From Adineta steineri (taxonomy: Eukaryota > Rotifera > Eurotatoria > Adinetida > Adinetidae): 64,000 bases of DNA. The notes beneath the pieces are model-generated. The model was not told where the DNA came from, did no database searches, and worked only from the letters and a program-made list of their open reading frames with translations. Position numbers and translations under genes: made by a program. Positions 11,225 through 21,608 of this stretch are shown here, one piece after another. Location of the stretch: assembly GCA_905250115.1 (NCBI GenBank), contig CAJNOI010000056.1, positions 194,986 to 258,985 on the forward strand, written 5' to 3'. Numbering within the stretch: the first letter of the stretch is position 1; each line of letters opens with the position of its first letter.

Positions 11225-13000
11225 ATGGATGAAACAAAAGTAACTAATAAAGGTAATCGAATTTTACGTGTAGCTGGTGTACCCGAACATTTTAATGAAC
11301 CATGGAAAATTGGTTTTGAAGAAAATTATTTTGTTAAACAAGGTATTGAAATTGAATGGCATTCAATAAAAGAAGGGACAGGTGCTATGATTAATAAATT
11401 AAAATCTAATGAAGTTGATGTTATTGTTGCATTAACTGAAGGTTTAATAAATGATATTGCTGGTAATGATTCGGATATTCGTCTTCTTGGTACATATGTT
11501 GAATCACCATTAATTTGGTCTGTTAGTACTGGTATAAATTCAAATTATAATTCAATTGAAGATTTAAAAGGTGAAAAATTTGGTATAAGTCGATATCAAA
11601 GTGGATCACATTTAATGAGTTGTGTTCTTGCTAGTCAATATGGATGGAAACAATCAGATATTGAATTTATTATTAATAATAATTTTGATACATTAAGAAA
11701 ATCAGTTAATGATCAAACAACAGCTGCATTTATGTGGGAATATTTTATGTCAAAACCATTTTATGATAAAGGTGAAATTCGTCGAATTGGAGAAATCATA
11801 ACACCATGGCCTTGTTTTATGATTGCTTCAACAACAAATATTGTTTCAGAACGTTTAAATGATCTTGAAAATATGTTTATTGCTTTACAAAAATCTTGTT
11901 TTCATTTTAAAACAAATTCAACAAATTCAATTGAAAGAATTTCAAAAAATTTTCATTTATCTATTGAAGATGCAAAATCTTGGTTTGATAAAGTAAATAT
12001 AACAGCAACAAATTCTATAGCTGAATCAACAATTGAAACAACAATTGATGCACTTAAAACTGCATTAACATTAAATGAAAATTATAAAACAAAAGAAGCA
12101 ATTAAATTTATTGATACACGAATTGCTAAATTATCAGTTGATATTAAATCAATGCGTCTTTATAATAAACCGGAATTATTAATTGCATTAAGAAATAATT
12201 TACGTGTTAATGGTCTTTCAAAAGGATCAATAACATATAAAGATTTACTTCCATTTGATCAAAATCATTATTATGGTACACAAGTTTTAGATTTAGCTGT
12301 TGATGAATTAAATTTATCTAATGATGATTTAAATAAAACTAATTCAACATGGATTATACAAATTGGATCCAATTTAGCTGGTTGTGCACGATATTTATCT
12401 GGAAAATATCATTTAAAAGTTTTAGCAATTGAATTACAAAATGATTTATCTCAAGCAGCAAGTGAATTAACAGATCGTTGTGGTTTAGCAAATAATATTT
12501 ATCATATAGCTGGAGATTTTTTAAATGTTGCTCAACATTTACAACAAAATTATTATAAAGCTATTGTTAGTTGGATAACTATTTTACATTTTCAAGAATT
12601 GGATAGAATTCGTTTAATGAAACAATCATTTAATTTACTTGAAGATAATGGATATTTTTATTGTGAAGATTTTATTCGAATTGGAAATCTTACAAATGAA
12701 GAATCACAAATATTAGAACATGATGTTTTTTGTAGATATTTACCAACTTTAGATGAATATAAACAACATCTTATTCAAGCACAATTTCAAATTATCAAAA
12801 CTGTTGATTTAACTCAACAATGGAAAGATTTTACTAAACAACGTTTTCAACAATATCAAGAAAATAAACAAAATTTATTAAATATTCATGGAGAAGATAT
12901 TTATAACCGTTTACAATATTTTTATTCATCAATTGTTAAACTTTTTATGGGAAATCATGTTGGAGGTATTAGAATTATTGCCAAGAAAATATCAAATTAA
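11225..13000 (+). CDS. Fusion: solute-binding/THI5-like domain + SAM-dependent methyltransferase
   Basis: An uninterrupted frame of 591 residues. Residues about 14-290 resemble a type-2 periplasmic-binding-fold protein of the SsuA/THI5 kind found as cytosolic proteins in fungi (Candida Ca3427-like): LRVAGVPEHFNEPW, EGTGAMINKLKSNEVDVIVA, LTEGLI, WSVSTG. Residues about 335-590 are a class I methyltransferase: HYYGTQVLDLAVDEL, IGSNLAGCARYLSGKYH (SAM motif I, degenerate), LAIELQNDLSQAASELTDRC, GDFLN, IVSWITILHF, GYFYCEDFIRIG. The layout is like phosphoethanolamine/sarcosine-type methyltransferases. No signal peptide is seen, so it is cytosolic. The lack of introns in a gene of this length and the microbial look of both halves suggest horizontal transfer. 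Substrate unknown; the first domain may bind it. Confidence 0.82.
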   Translation: MDETKVTNKGNRILRVAGVPEHFNEPWKIGFEENYFVKQGIEIEWHSIKEGTGAMINKLKSNEVDVIVALTEGLINDIAGNDSDIRLLGTYVESPLIWSVSTGINSNYNSIEDLKGEKFGISRYQSGSHLMSCVLASQYGWKQSDIEFIINNNFDTLRKSVNDQTTAAFMWEYFMSKPFYDKGEIRRIGEIITPWPCFMIASTTNIVSERLNDLENMFIALQKSCFHFKTNSTNSIERISKNFHLSIEDAKSWFDKVNITATNSIAESTIETTIDALKTALTLNENYKTKEAIKFIDTRIAKLSVDIKSMRLYNKPELLIALRNNLRVNGLSKGSITYKDLLPFDQNHYYGTQVLDLAVDELNLSNDDLNKTNSTWIIQIGSNLAGCARYLSGKYHLKVLAIELQNDLSQAASELTDRCGLANNIYHIAGDFLNVAQHLQQNYYKAIVSWITILHFQELDRIRLMKQSFNLLEDNGYFYCEDFIRIGNLTNEESQILEHDVFCRYLPTLDEYKQHLIQAQFQIIKTVDLTQQWKDFTKQRFQQYQENKQNLLNIHGEDIYNRLQYFYSSIVKLFMGNHVGGIRIIAKKISN

Positions 13001-13253
13001 TTCTATTATTTATTCGAATTAATTAGAAAAACAATTCTTTTTTTTTTCAAATTAATCTTTTCTTTTAACAATTTAATAAATTACATTTTTATGATCTCCT
13101 CACAAGTTGAAATTGATTCAAATTTTCAGTTGTATAATATAATATCGGAAAGAGATATTCATTAAAAATTGATTGAAACTAAATCTATTAAATGAAATTT
13201 CTAAAAAGAATTCTTTTAAGAAAATAATTCGTGAGAAAGAAAAAGAATTAGAT

Positions 13254-13324
13254 GCCTCCACGCAGGATCGAACTACGGACCTCCAGTTTACAAGACTGGC
13301 GCTCTACCACTGAGCTATAGAGGC
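13254..13324 (-). tRNA. tRNA-Thr (anticodon TGT)
   Basis: The complement reads GCCTCTATAGCTCAGTGGTA onward with a full cloverleaf: acceptor GCCTCTA/TGGAGGC, D-arm GCTC, anticodon stem CCAGT/ACTGG with loop CTTGTAA, and T-loop GTTCGATCC. The anticodon lies at 13290-13292. No intron. CCA is not encoded. Confidence 0.92.
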
Positions 13325-13889
13325 ACATTGACCTTAAAAATTTTAATAAGATTTTTATTGAAATTAATTTCTTACAAGATAACGGTTTTTCTTACAATTC
13401 TCTTCTCGTATTCGAACTCTTCAGAGAAAAGTTAATATATGAAAGATGCATCAAAGATCTTATTGAAGTCGATCAAAATTGATCTTCCTTTCAACGCTCT
13501 ACATAAGAAAAAGTGTATTAGAACATTTCTCGTGTTGTTCTCATTGAGAATTCTAATAATAATGAAACAGCTTGTTCTTTTTTATGACTAAGTTAGCTAC
13601 GCATCATATATTATAATATAAATGAATTTTTAATAAGAGATTCTATTGTAAAGAATAATCAGCTGTATCCAAAAATCTTTCTCATACTTAGTTTTTAAAT
13701 AAATATTTTTTTCTTGCGATAGATAGATAATCAATAGAAATAGATGATGTAAATTTATTCATTTGAATAAATAGATTAAATGACATGTTTAATAAAAAAA
13801 AAAAAGAAATGTTTTTGAAAAGATGAGCTTGATTATATATAATTGAATACAAAAAAAAAAGTGATAGAAATGATTAGTTGATTGAATAT
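13325..13889. other. Intergenic, no gene seen
   Basis: AT-rich flank between the tRNA and the small charged protein. No exon or repeat is supported. Confidence 0.4.
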
Positions 13890-14096
13890 TTAGCTATTGA
13901 CATGTTTTGCTTTGCATTCTTCAGCTTTAACATGATGTTCACAAGCTTTAGCTGCTGCCTTATTTGCTTCGAATTGTGCATCCATTCGTTCACTTGGTTT
14001 AACATTTGGATCATTTGCTTTTTCGAGTTTTTCATCAGCTTTTTTTGTATCAACAGCTTCTTTTACTTTTTCAATTCCAGCTTTAATTGCGTCCAT
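13890..14096 (-). CDS. Small charged helical protein, possibly Grg1/stress-related
   Basis: A 68-residue frame begins MDAIKAGIEKVKEAV and is almost entirely Lys/Glu/Ala, with DPNVKPSERMDAQFEANKAA in the middle. It is hydrophilic, predicted helical, with no signal or membrane segment. The start and composition recall fungal glucose-repressible Grg1/CCG-1 proteins and other small stress or LEA-like proteins, but the match is weak. A typical short intron in the 5' leader (about 14107-14163, GT...AG) supports a real transcript. Confidence 0.6.
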   Translation of the reverse strand: MDAIKAGIEKVKEAVDTKKADEKLEKANDPNVKPSERMDAQFEANKAAAKACEHHVKAEECKAKHVNS

Positions 14097-15941
14097 TTTT
14101 TTGTTCTAAAATTAAATTAATAATTTTTTATTTTTTCTATCTTAAATATTTTATAACTTACTGTTAGTGTACTGAGTTAACTTCGTGTGTATGTGTGCGA
14201 TGGAAGAAATAAAATGAGAAGAGAGACAAATCTATTCTCTCGTTTCTTCGCCTTTTCATTATTCTATTCATCGGAGCAAGAGAAAGAAGAAAGAAAAAAA
14301 AACTGTAAAATTGGTGCTAGTCAAAGAAAAAGAACAGATGTGTCCGAATATTTTATCATGTTTCTGAGCTAGATATACGAGAAACAAGTAGAAAGAGAAA
14401 CACACTTCATCGTCTTCAACTCTTTTTCTTTTCTCTCCTATTTAAAACAGACAAGGAAAATAAAGATGAACTCTCTCTCTCTCACTATTTCACCATGTAC
14501 TCTTGACCTTTCACCGATACTTTTAACAAGCAGAAAAAATGGAATCGGCTTTTTTTTTGTACAGAATAATAAATAATTTATTTTTCCTGAATTAAACAAG
14601 TATCTGTGACATATATAATAATTCACTTCATCAAAAATCAGTTAAATTGTATTCTACTATCTTGATTCTATATTGTAATATTAATGCAATCGAGAACGAT
14701 GGCATAGAAAAAGGCAAACCGATCCATTTGTGTTTTATATGACTAACCACAATGAATCACATATATCAATGGAGATAACAAAGTGAAACTAATATTTTCA
14801 TGAAATTTTGAAGATTAAAAGTTATCAACAAGATAATTTATTTTTGTCATCAGAGTGGATTTAATGCTATATATAAATCATTTTGTCGAATATTTACTTT
14901 AGTGAGATAAAGTTTCGATGCACTATAAAATACTATTAGCATATCTATTATATTGGGTATGTTTTTATTTAACTTTCAATAGATATTTAAGAGTAGGTGT
15001 AGGATAAGTGTGATTAAGATATACAATACAACAACCATGTCCACTTTTACTCTCAAGAATTGTATGTCTACTCTGATTCTAGTCTATAGGGGATGGATGA
15101 AGTATGTGCGATAGATAAATAGAATATGCAAACATCTAGTTAAACTTATAGCTACAGTTTGACCTCAGTTTAAAAAAAAGAAAATAACATGATTACATTA
15201 CTCATGTTAGAAGAATGAAACATAGGCAAAGATAATACATTTGATAAAGTTAGAAAGAAGTTTTGTCTTCCTAGTTATTTATCAACAATATCTTGGTTTT
15301 CTCCTTATTTCAATGTTTATCAAAAGAAGACGGTTTCTTGGCGGTAGACTTTCACTATGTGATAAAAATAATTCAATAATGAAAATATTCTTATTAGTTA
15401 TTTAGTTAGTATATACAAAGCAGATAAACAAATAAATTCAAATATTTTTTTCAATTTTAACAAAACACAAAGAACAAGAATTTGTTCGTATTTATTTTAT
15501 TATTGTCATTAATCAAGTTTATCAAACTATTTGACTACTATTATCGGTATGTATAATGATTATAGTACTTTTGCTGATATTCTTCTATTTGTTAGAGAAT
15601 ATTTTTCTTCCAATACTGTATCATATCTTTCTTTATACTGTGTTAGATCTACATTTTTCTCGATATACTAGCTATGTAAAAAATCCAAATTCCATTCGTG
15701 TCCAATCATTTTATTATCTAATTCTGTACTAGAATAACTGATTATTTAAAATCCTTTTAACCAAGAAATACTAGATAAGCTCTAGCAACACGTGGAATGG
15801 AATTTTAATATATCCATCAACACATATTCACTTCTCTTTACGATAACAGAAACTAGAAATAATGTGCAGAGACTACGATGAATAATACGGGAAGACTATC
15901 TATGATATGAGATCTATTATGCAAGAAATAAACGTAATTGA
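14097..15941. other. Long gene-poor stretch
   Basis: Apart from the leader of the small gene, no convincing exon is found. Open frames at 14187-14372 (+) and 14438-14626 (-) are low-complexity chance frames. Tracts of purine- and CT-rich repeats occur near 14200-14480. Confidence 0.4.
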
Positions 15942-17252
15942 GTGAACAACTTCTTTAATAAATTCAAATTTGTTAAAATAATAGTTCGTTTTATTCAACA
16001 CAAATTTTGTATTTTAAGAAAAAACTTCGTGTGTAACTTTATGGCTGAATATAATTTATCATCAACACTATTAAATGAAATACAAAATCACGATGATCTT
16101 GAAGTTGTTTGGCTTTATTCAGGTGATTATATTTCCAATAAAGTTGAAAATTTTGGGGAATACTTCAAGACATTTAAATCAGCTGAAGAATGTGAAAATT
16201 ATATTGAAAAGATTGAAAGTGAACGTAAAATATTGCTTGTTTTAATCGATTCATCTATATATGTATCTTATTTTAATGATTTTCCACAAATCCAATCGAT
16301 TTATGTTTTGGAAAGAAATATGAAATATGAAAAAGAAGATTTTTCTAAAGTAATTGATATATTTCCTGATGAACATATATTAATCAAACAAATACGTCAA
16401 GATATTCTATTAACATTTCGAAATAATTTTCCTAATTCTATATCTTGTGTAAAAGATATGACAGTTGAACAATCATTTACAAATTTATATGTAACTGAGT
16501 TGAATTTTTTATGGAATTTTACATTAATTAATTATCTAATTAATTATCCTCAGGCAGATATGGATCGATTAAAAACAGATATGATAAATCAATGTCAATT
16601 AGAATATGAAAATAGTTCAATTCAAATATCACATATTAATGATTTTGCTAAGAATTGTACGGATAAGAATGTGTTAAATTGGTATACAAAAAATGTATTT
16701 GCCTATCGAGTTGTAAATAGAGCATTTCGATCACGAAATATCGATTTAATTTATAAATATCAATATTTCATTATACTCTTATATAAGAAATTAAAAGAAC
16801 TTTCATTAGAGCAACAACAAAGAAATTATAAAAAAGTTTATCGAGGACAACTTATAATGGAAAATGAGCTAAACATTATTAAATCAAATGTTGGACATTT
16901 CATATCAATAAATACAATTATGTCAACAACTCGTAATGAACAAGTTGCTCGTCAATTTATACTTGATGCAAAACTTGGTGTAATTATCGAAATTGATATT
17001 ACTAATGCTAGCAATGATACATTATATCCATTTGCTGATATTTCTAAACATAGTTCAATGGAAGATGAAGAAGAAACATTGTTTTTTTCTGGTGCAATTT
17101 TTCATATTGATTCTGTTAAACAAGAAAATGATTCAGTATGGATTATTAAATTGACTTTAAAAAGTGAAATGATTGAAAATGGAAAAAGAATAATGGATTA
17201 TTTTACAGAACAATACATTCCTCAAATAGATAAGGATTATTTCTATATGTAA
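15942..17252 (+). CDS. Arginine-type ADP-ribosyltransferase domain protein (ART-TPR family)
   Basis: Open frame of 436 residues. A second Met at 16041 (MAEYNLSSTLL) is a more natural start and gives about 403 residues. The C-terminal half has the R-S-ExE layout of arginine-specific mono-ADP-ribosyltransferases: KKVYRGQL (Arg), FISINTIMSTTRNEQVARQF (the Ser region) and MEDEEETLFFSGAIFHID (the acidic ExE region). The reaction transfers ADP-ribose from NAD+ to protein arginines. The N-terminal 150 residues look like a divergent regulatory domain. In bdelloids this domain is commonly joined to TPR repeats, and TPR-like sequence follows directly (17400-18112), separated from this frame. The whole locus therefore looks like a partly decayed member of that family. 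Confidence 0.7.
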   Translation: MNNFFNKFKFVKIIVRFIQHKFCILRKNFVCNFMAEYNLSSTLLNEIQNHDDLEVVWLYSGDYISNKVENFGEYFKTFKSAEECENYIEKIESERKILLVLIDSSIYVSYFNDFPQIQSIYVLERNMKYEKEDFSKVIDIFPDEHILIKQIRQDILLTFRNNFPNSISCVKDMTVEQSFTNLYVTELNFLWNFTLINYLINYPQADMDRLKTDMINQCQLEYENSSIQISHINDFAKNCTDKNVLNWYTKNVFAYRVVNRAFRSRNIDLIYKYQYFIILLYKKLKELSLEQQQRNYKKVYRGQLIMENELNIIKSNVGHFISINTIMSTTRNEQVARQFILDAKLGVIIEIDITNASNDTLYPFADISKHSSMEDEEETLFFSGAIFHIDSVKQENDSVWIIKLTLKSEMIENGKRIMDYFTEQYIPQIDKDYFYM

Positions 17253-17399
17253 ACAAATGATATAAGTCTTTACACGAAATATTATTATATATTAACAAAT
17301 AAATCATTATCATGGGAGGATGCTCTAACAAATAGCATAGATTTTAATGCTTTTCATCTCATTATTATTTCAAATGATTATGAAAAAAAATTGAATTTT

Positions 17400-18112
17400 A
17401 CGAGAAATTAATATTAGATGGCGAGTCTATTGATATTGAAAAATTTCTTGTTCTTTATATACTTATTGGTAATAATTATTACCATTTATTCAATTATGAT
17501 AAAGCTTTAGATTACTATAATACTGTAATTGAATTATTAAATGATTCAAATAAATTAATAGGTTCAAATAGATTAATAGGTGATATTTACAGCCATATTG
17601 GTGATATTGAGGCATCAAAATATAATTTTGACGACGCATTAAACTGTTATAACAAAACAATACAAATTTTATCCGGTCATAATGCTAACCAGCGTCATAT
17701 TACTGTAATCTACAGAAAAATATCTTATATATATAAACAATAAAATAATTATAAATATGCTAATTTATACGAAGAACAAGCAAATGAATTCGATCAAGGT
17801 TTTCCACAATTATCGCATTTATATAATGAAAGATTTGTGAATTATGCTCGAAATCGAGCAGATATTCATTTGAACCTTTCACCACCTCAGCAAGCAGATA
17901 GATTATATTCAATAGGTGTATATCTAATTAAGACAAATGATTATAATCAAGCATTAGAAAAACTTTTACAGGCAAAGGAATTATTCGAAAAACATTTATC
18001 ATTAAATGATTTTCCTGAGAAATTTGGTAAACTCTATAAAAAAAATTGCTTTAGTTTATTTACAATTAAAGAATTATTTTCAAGCATTGGTTATGTGGAA
18101 GAAAGCTATTGA
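17400..18112 (+). pseudogene. Decayed tetratricopeptide (TPR) tail of the ART locus
   Basis: Downstream of the ART frame the DNA still encodes recognisable TPR-like pieces, such as NYDKALDYYNTVIELL, FDDALNCYNKTIQIL and NDYNQALEKLLQAKELFEKH, in a segment that is no longer one open frame. It looks broken, with a small number of breaks. TPR tails are protein-interaction modules in this family. The decay of the tail with an intact catalytic part suggests a gene losing, or having lost, its partner-binding half. Confidence 0.6.
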
Positions 18113-18429
18113 CATACGGACAAGTTTTTTACAAAATTAGTTATATTAATATATATCTCCTTCCAGTAACGTCAACCTTTTATACAAAAAATCTGTATAA
18201 TTTTTATATGATTTTTTAATCGATATTTTTCTTCGTCTTTCTAATAAATAATCGAGATGAAATTTTATAATAATGCTAAAACATTTCATTTTGTTTATAC
18301 TGAAAGAATACTTCTATTGTAATTGTTCAAATATGGTATTTCATAAAAAATAATTCATGGACATATAAAGCGAAAGTTTATTTTAATTGTCATTTGACAC
18401 TGATAATGACAATTTATAAATGTTAGTTA

Positions 18430-18861
18430 TCAGCGTGTCCAAGCGTGACGGAATCACGTTTTTTCTCCATGCGCTTTCTATAACTCGATCATACGGAAAC
18501 CAATAAGTCTGAGTCTCCATACAGTCTATGTGAGCTTAATTCCTCTTCAAAAGTATGGGACTTTTTCTTAGGTTTACCAAAGTTGTTTGTGTTTTGCGAT
18601 CTAAAATATACCCCGTTGCGGAATCACACAAAACGGAACGTCATGTTTAACGGATTGCACAAAAGTGTAAAATTCAATTTAACGGCAGGGATGAAAAAAA
18701 CACGATTTGTAGCAGATTGATAGACTAGATGATACAGTATCTAAAAAAAGAAATCTTGAAAAAATATTCAAAGCTGCCTTTGCGCCGCAGAAATATGTGT
18801 CGTGATGGAATCACGTTTTCGCATGTCTATTTCTCCACTAAACAATCACTTCAGACTAGCT
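18430..18861. repeat. Less AT-rich repeat block with ggaatcac motifs
   Basis: The motif cgtgacggaatcacgtttt (near 18445) recurs as cgtgatggaatcacgtttt (near 18803) in the same orientation, with a related gttgcggaatcacacaaaac near 18613. The base composition is visibly less AT-rich than the flanks. This may be a remnant of an unidentified mobile element. Confidence 0.4.
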
Positions 18862-19201
18862 CCCGGGTCAACCAATCCAACGTTGGATCCGATCGGATCT
18901 TATAGGATCCGATCATCCGATAGAATCCGATAGGATTCCTGGTGACGGATTTGCATTGGATTCCGTCGGAAAATTTTCAGTCACTTGCTGCAAATTTGAT
19001 GAGCGGCGTTTTTAGCTATTTTCTATGATGGTCTTATGGTCACCTATCGGATCCGTCTAGATCCGTTTGTTAGAAATTGTGAGATCCGATGGGATCCGAC
19101 CACAACGGAATCCGAAGTGATTCCGTCACCAGGAATCCTATAGGATTTTGTCGGATCGTCGGATTCCGATAGGATCCGAATACGGGATTGGTGGACCTGG
19201 G
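18862..19201. mobile_element. Foldback/MITE element built from GGATCC-like units
   Basis: The ends are inverted repeats: cccgggtcaaccaatcc at the left and ggattggtggacctggg at the right. Pairing continues inward for about 100 bases per arm through aggattcctggtgacgg (left) and ccgtcaccaggaatcct (right). Both arms are packed with ggatccgat-like units. The size is 340 bases with no open frame. No clear target-site duplication is visible. Confidence 0.7.
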
Positions 19202-19268
19202 TAAATCAGGTTATTATTTTCAAATAACACTAATATCCAATATAATTAATTTTTTTTAAATAATTTTA

Positions 19269-19680
19269 GATATTATATCGTTTCCATGAAATCTCCGGAA
19301 CAGTGTTTCTAATAGCAAGTGTACCAAGCGTAATCGAAATGTACNNNNNNNNNNNNNNNNNNNNNNNNNNNNNNNNNNNNNNNNNNNNNNNNNNNNNNNN
19401 NNNNNNNNNNNNNNNNNNNNNNNNNNNNNNNNNNNNNNNNNNNNTAAAATGTACATATACATTTTGTTTTAGATTTCTATTAGAAACCCTGCTCCGGAAT
19501 ATCACGGAACCAGCCGTTTTCGTACCGGATGGTTGGACCTGGGAATATGTAAGTTAACCTTAAAATAGTTTATAAAAATTTAAAACAAATAATATTTTTT
19601 ACTTTTTGCAGAAAAACAACTTCGATAACGTGGTATTTGGCGAACAGACAGCACCACAAAGTAAGAAAACAGAAATATAT
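19269..19680 (+). pseudogene. 3'-terminal exon fragments, copy 3, interrupted by an assembly gap
   Basis: Blocks at 19269-19344 (IASVPSVIEMY), 19473-19548 (VFVPDGWTWEY, donor gtaagt) and 19612-19675 (KNNFDNVVFGEQTAP, donor-like gtaag) resemble the exon pair at 271-503. The first and second blocks look like two copies of the same penultimate exon. A run of N separates them. The family is unrecognised. The frame can also run on to 19839 through a hydrophobic tail. Confidence 0.4.
19345..19444. other. Assembly gap (100 N)
   Basis: Exactly 100 N, the conventional size for an unsized gap. The left edge (aaatgtac) and the right edge (taaaatgtac) share a short match, as expected if a repeat collapsed here. 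Confidence 0.98.
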
Positions 19681-20149
19681 AAAAAATTTTTAATGAATAG
19701 TTTTCTATGTAATCATATTTTGATATTAATATACATGTGCGCTGTAATGATCATTTCGACATGGGCCTTTAACTCGATTATATTACTAATATTTAGTCTA
19801 ATTCTGTTATTATTCGTTTCTTCCATGTTACATATATAAATTAATCAATAAATACATATTAATCAAGAAATGAAATGAAATCAATCTGATATATGTATTA
19901 GTTATATTTAATTCGATAAAAACAATTGAACAAATATTTATTATTATATGAAAAAAAATATTTCCATAAAAAAAAAACATGGAAATGATTATGATTTATT
20001 TTGTTTCAAATGTGTTCGTTACCTATCTTACTTTTTGTTGAAATAAAACAATTTAATTATATAAGAAATAAGTTAATACTTATTAAAAAAAATTTCAATA
20101 TAACCTTAATACTCTTCACTTAGTTGAAAATATTTAATTGTCATCATGA

Positions 20150-20460
20150 AAATTTTATTTGCCTATTTTTATTCTTATGTTTTTTATTTATAAATATGTT
20201 CACAAAACAAAATTTGTTGCACTTAAAGATATGGATTTAATAACTGATAGTGTTATGAAACGTGAGCGATTACGAAGAGAAAGAGCCAATATCTAGAATT
20301 TTATATATTTTTTTGTTTATTTGTTAAACATGATTTTTTTATTCTAGAAATAGTAAATTTATATTATAAATAAACAAAATATTTAGTTTTTTTAATAAAA
20401 CTATAATTTAGTTCAGTAATATTAGACATTTGTTTCATTGCAATTTATTAATAAAATATT
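20150..20460 (+). pseudogene. Inverted partial copy of the permease 3' end
   Basis: From about 20195 the sequence encodes the C-terminus of the amino-acid permease (KYVHKTKFVALKDMDL, MKRERLRRERANI, then TAG in place of TAA). It continues through the 3' flank (ttagttcagtaatattagac) matching 3071-3365 on the opposite strand. Similarity covers exon and flank alike, so this is a DNA-level duplication of about 300 bases with no transporter core. It is a non-functional fragment. Confidence 0.85.
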
Positions 20461-21608
20461 CCTTTGCATTCTTTATAGAGATACTCCAAGTACATTTAAT
20501 TATTAAAATATTTGTAATTTCTGCAAAATTTTATGATAAAATAGTGGAAAACAATCTAATTATAGTTAATCTATGTTGATGAGGAAAATGAAGCATAAGA
20601 GTATGACTAGCTTGTGTAAAAATATTTGCTACGTTGTAATAAGAAAATAGTATTGGGATATTATCAGATCCTACTATGGGAATTTCGATGAAATCCGGCG
20701 CGTCTTTTCATCCACCTTTTATAATATCTTCAGGTACTAATTAGTGCCCAGTTAAGAAAATAGGAATCATCCATCGAATCCATTAACTTGAGTGTACGTT
20801 GAATGAATATTTATTCTTTATTTTAAGGTAAAGAAATTGAAGATAATCGTCGATACATGATTAATCATGTTTGTATTATCATGTTCATCGTTTAATTGAT
20901 GAAGTGCTACTTTAATACAATAACAACGTGTTTAATGATATATTATATATATTGTTGTATTGAGATTTGTTTAATGGAAGGAAAGAATAGTTTTAATAAA
21001 AAGTCGATAGATGACTCAACAAAATGGTATCGAAAGGAACCGAAGAATAAGTAAGTACATGGAAAAGGTTTCTTACTCGTTTTTTATTCGTCAAAATAAT
21101 AAACCGATGATGTAATTTAATTGAAATGAAATGAAACGAAATGAATAATGAATTTGTTTATTATTGAGTAAGAATTATTTTAAATAGATTAATTAATAAG
21201 ATATATTTCCATTATAATTCATTTAAAAATTCGATTTGAAATAATATTATTTACATAAATCTATTGAATGAATTGAAAGATAGATGATTTTTCTTCTGTA
21301 TTTTCTAAGATTGAAATTTTAATAAGAAAATATTTCTTTATATTAAATCTCTAGATCATATCTGTTATTTAAATGAGAAAAAAGAACCATCGATATAATG
21401 AAAATATGAAATAACCTTTTCAGATATCTATTTCGATTTCAATCATTTCGATTTTACTATAAAAGGGTAAAACGAAACGTTTGATAGATCAATGACAGGA
21501 GAGTAAAGAACAAAATCATATTGTTTTAATAGAGTTTTAATTCAATGAAGAATTCTTTTGAATAGAAGAGAAAATATAAATATATTCTAGATTTAAAAAA
21601 TAGTTAAA
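20461..21608. other. Intergenic, no gene seen
   Basis: An AT-rich stretch with a TA-rich hairpin near 20920-20965 (caataacaacgtg paired with a gttgttattg-like arm). No exon is supported. Confidence 0.4.

Noticed and set aside
13878-14120. Phe/Cys-rich plus-strand frame
   Set aside because: Antisense shadow of the small Lys/Glu/Ala-rich gene on the minus strand.
14187-14626. Short frames on both strands
   Set aside because: Low-complexity purine/CT tracts, no protein features.
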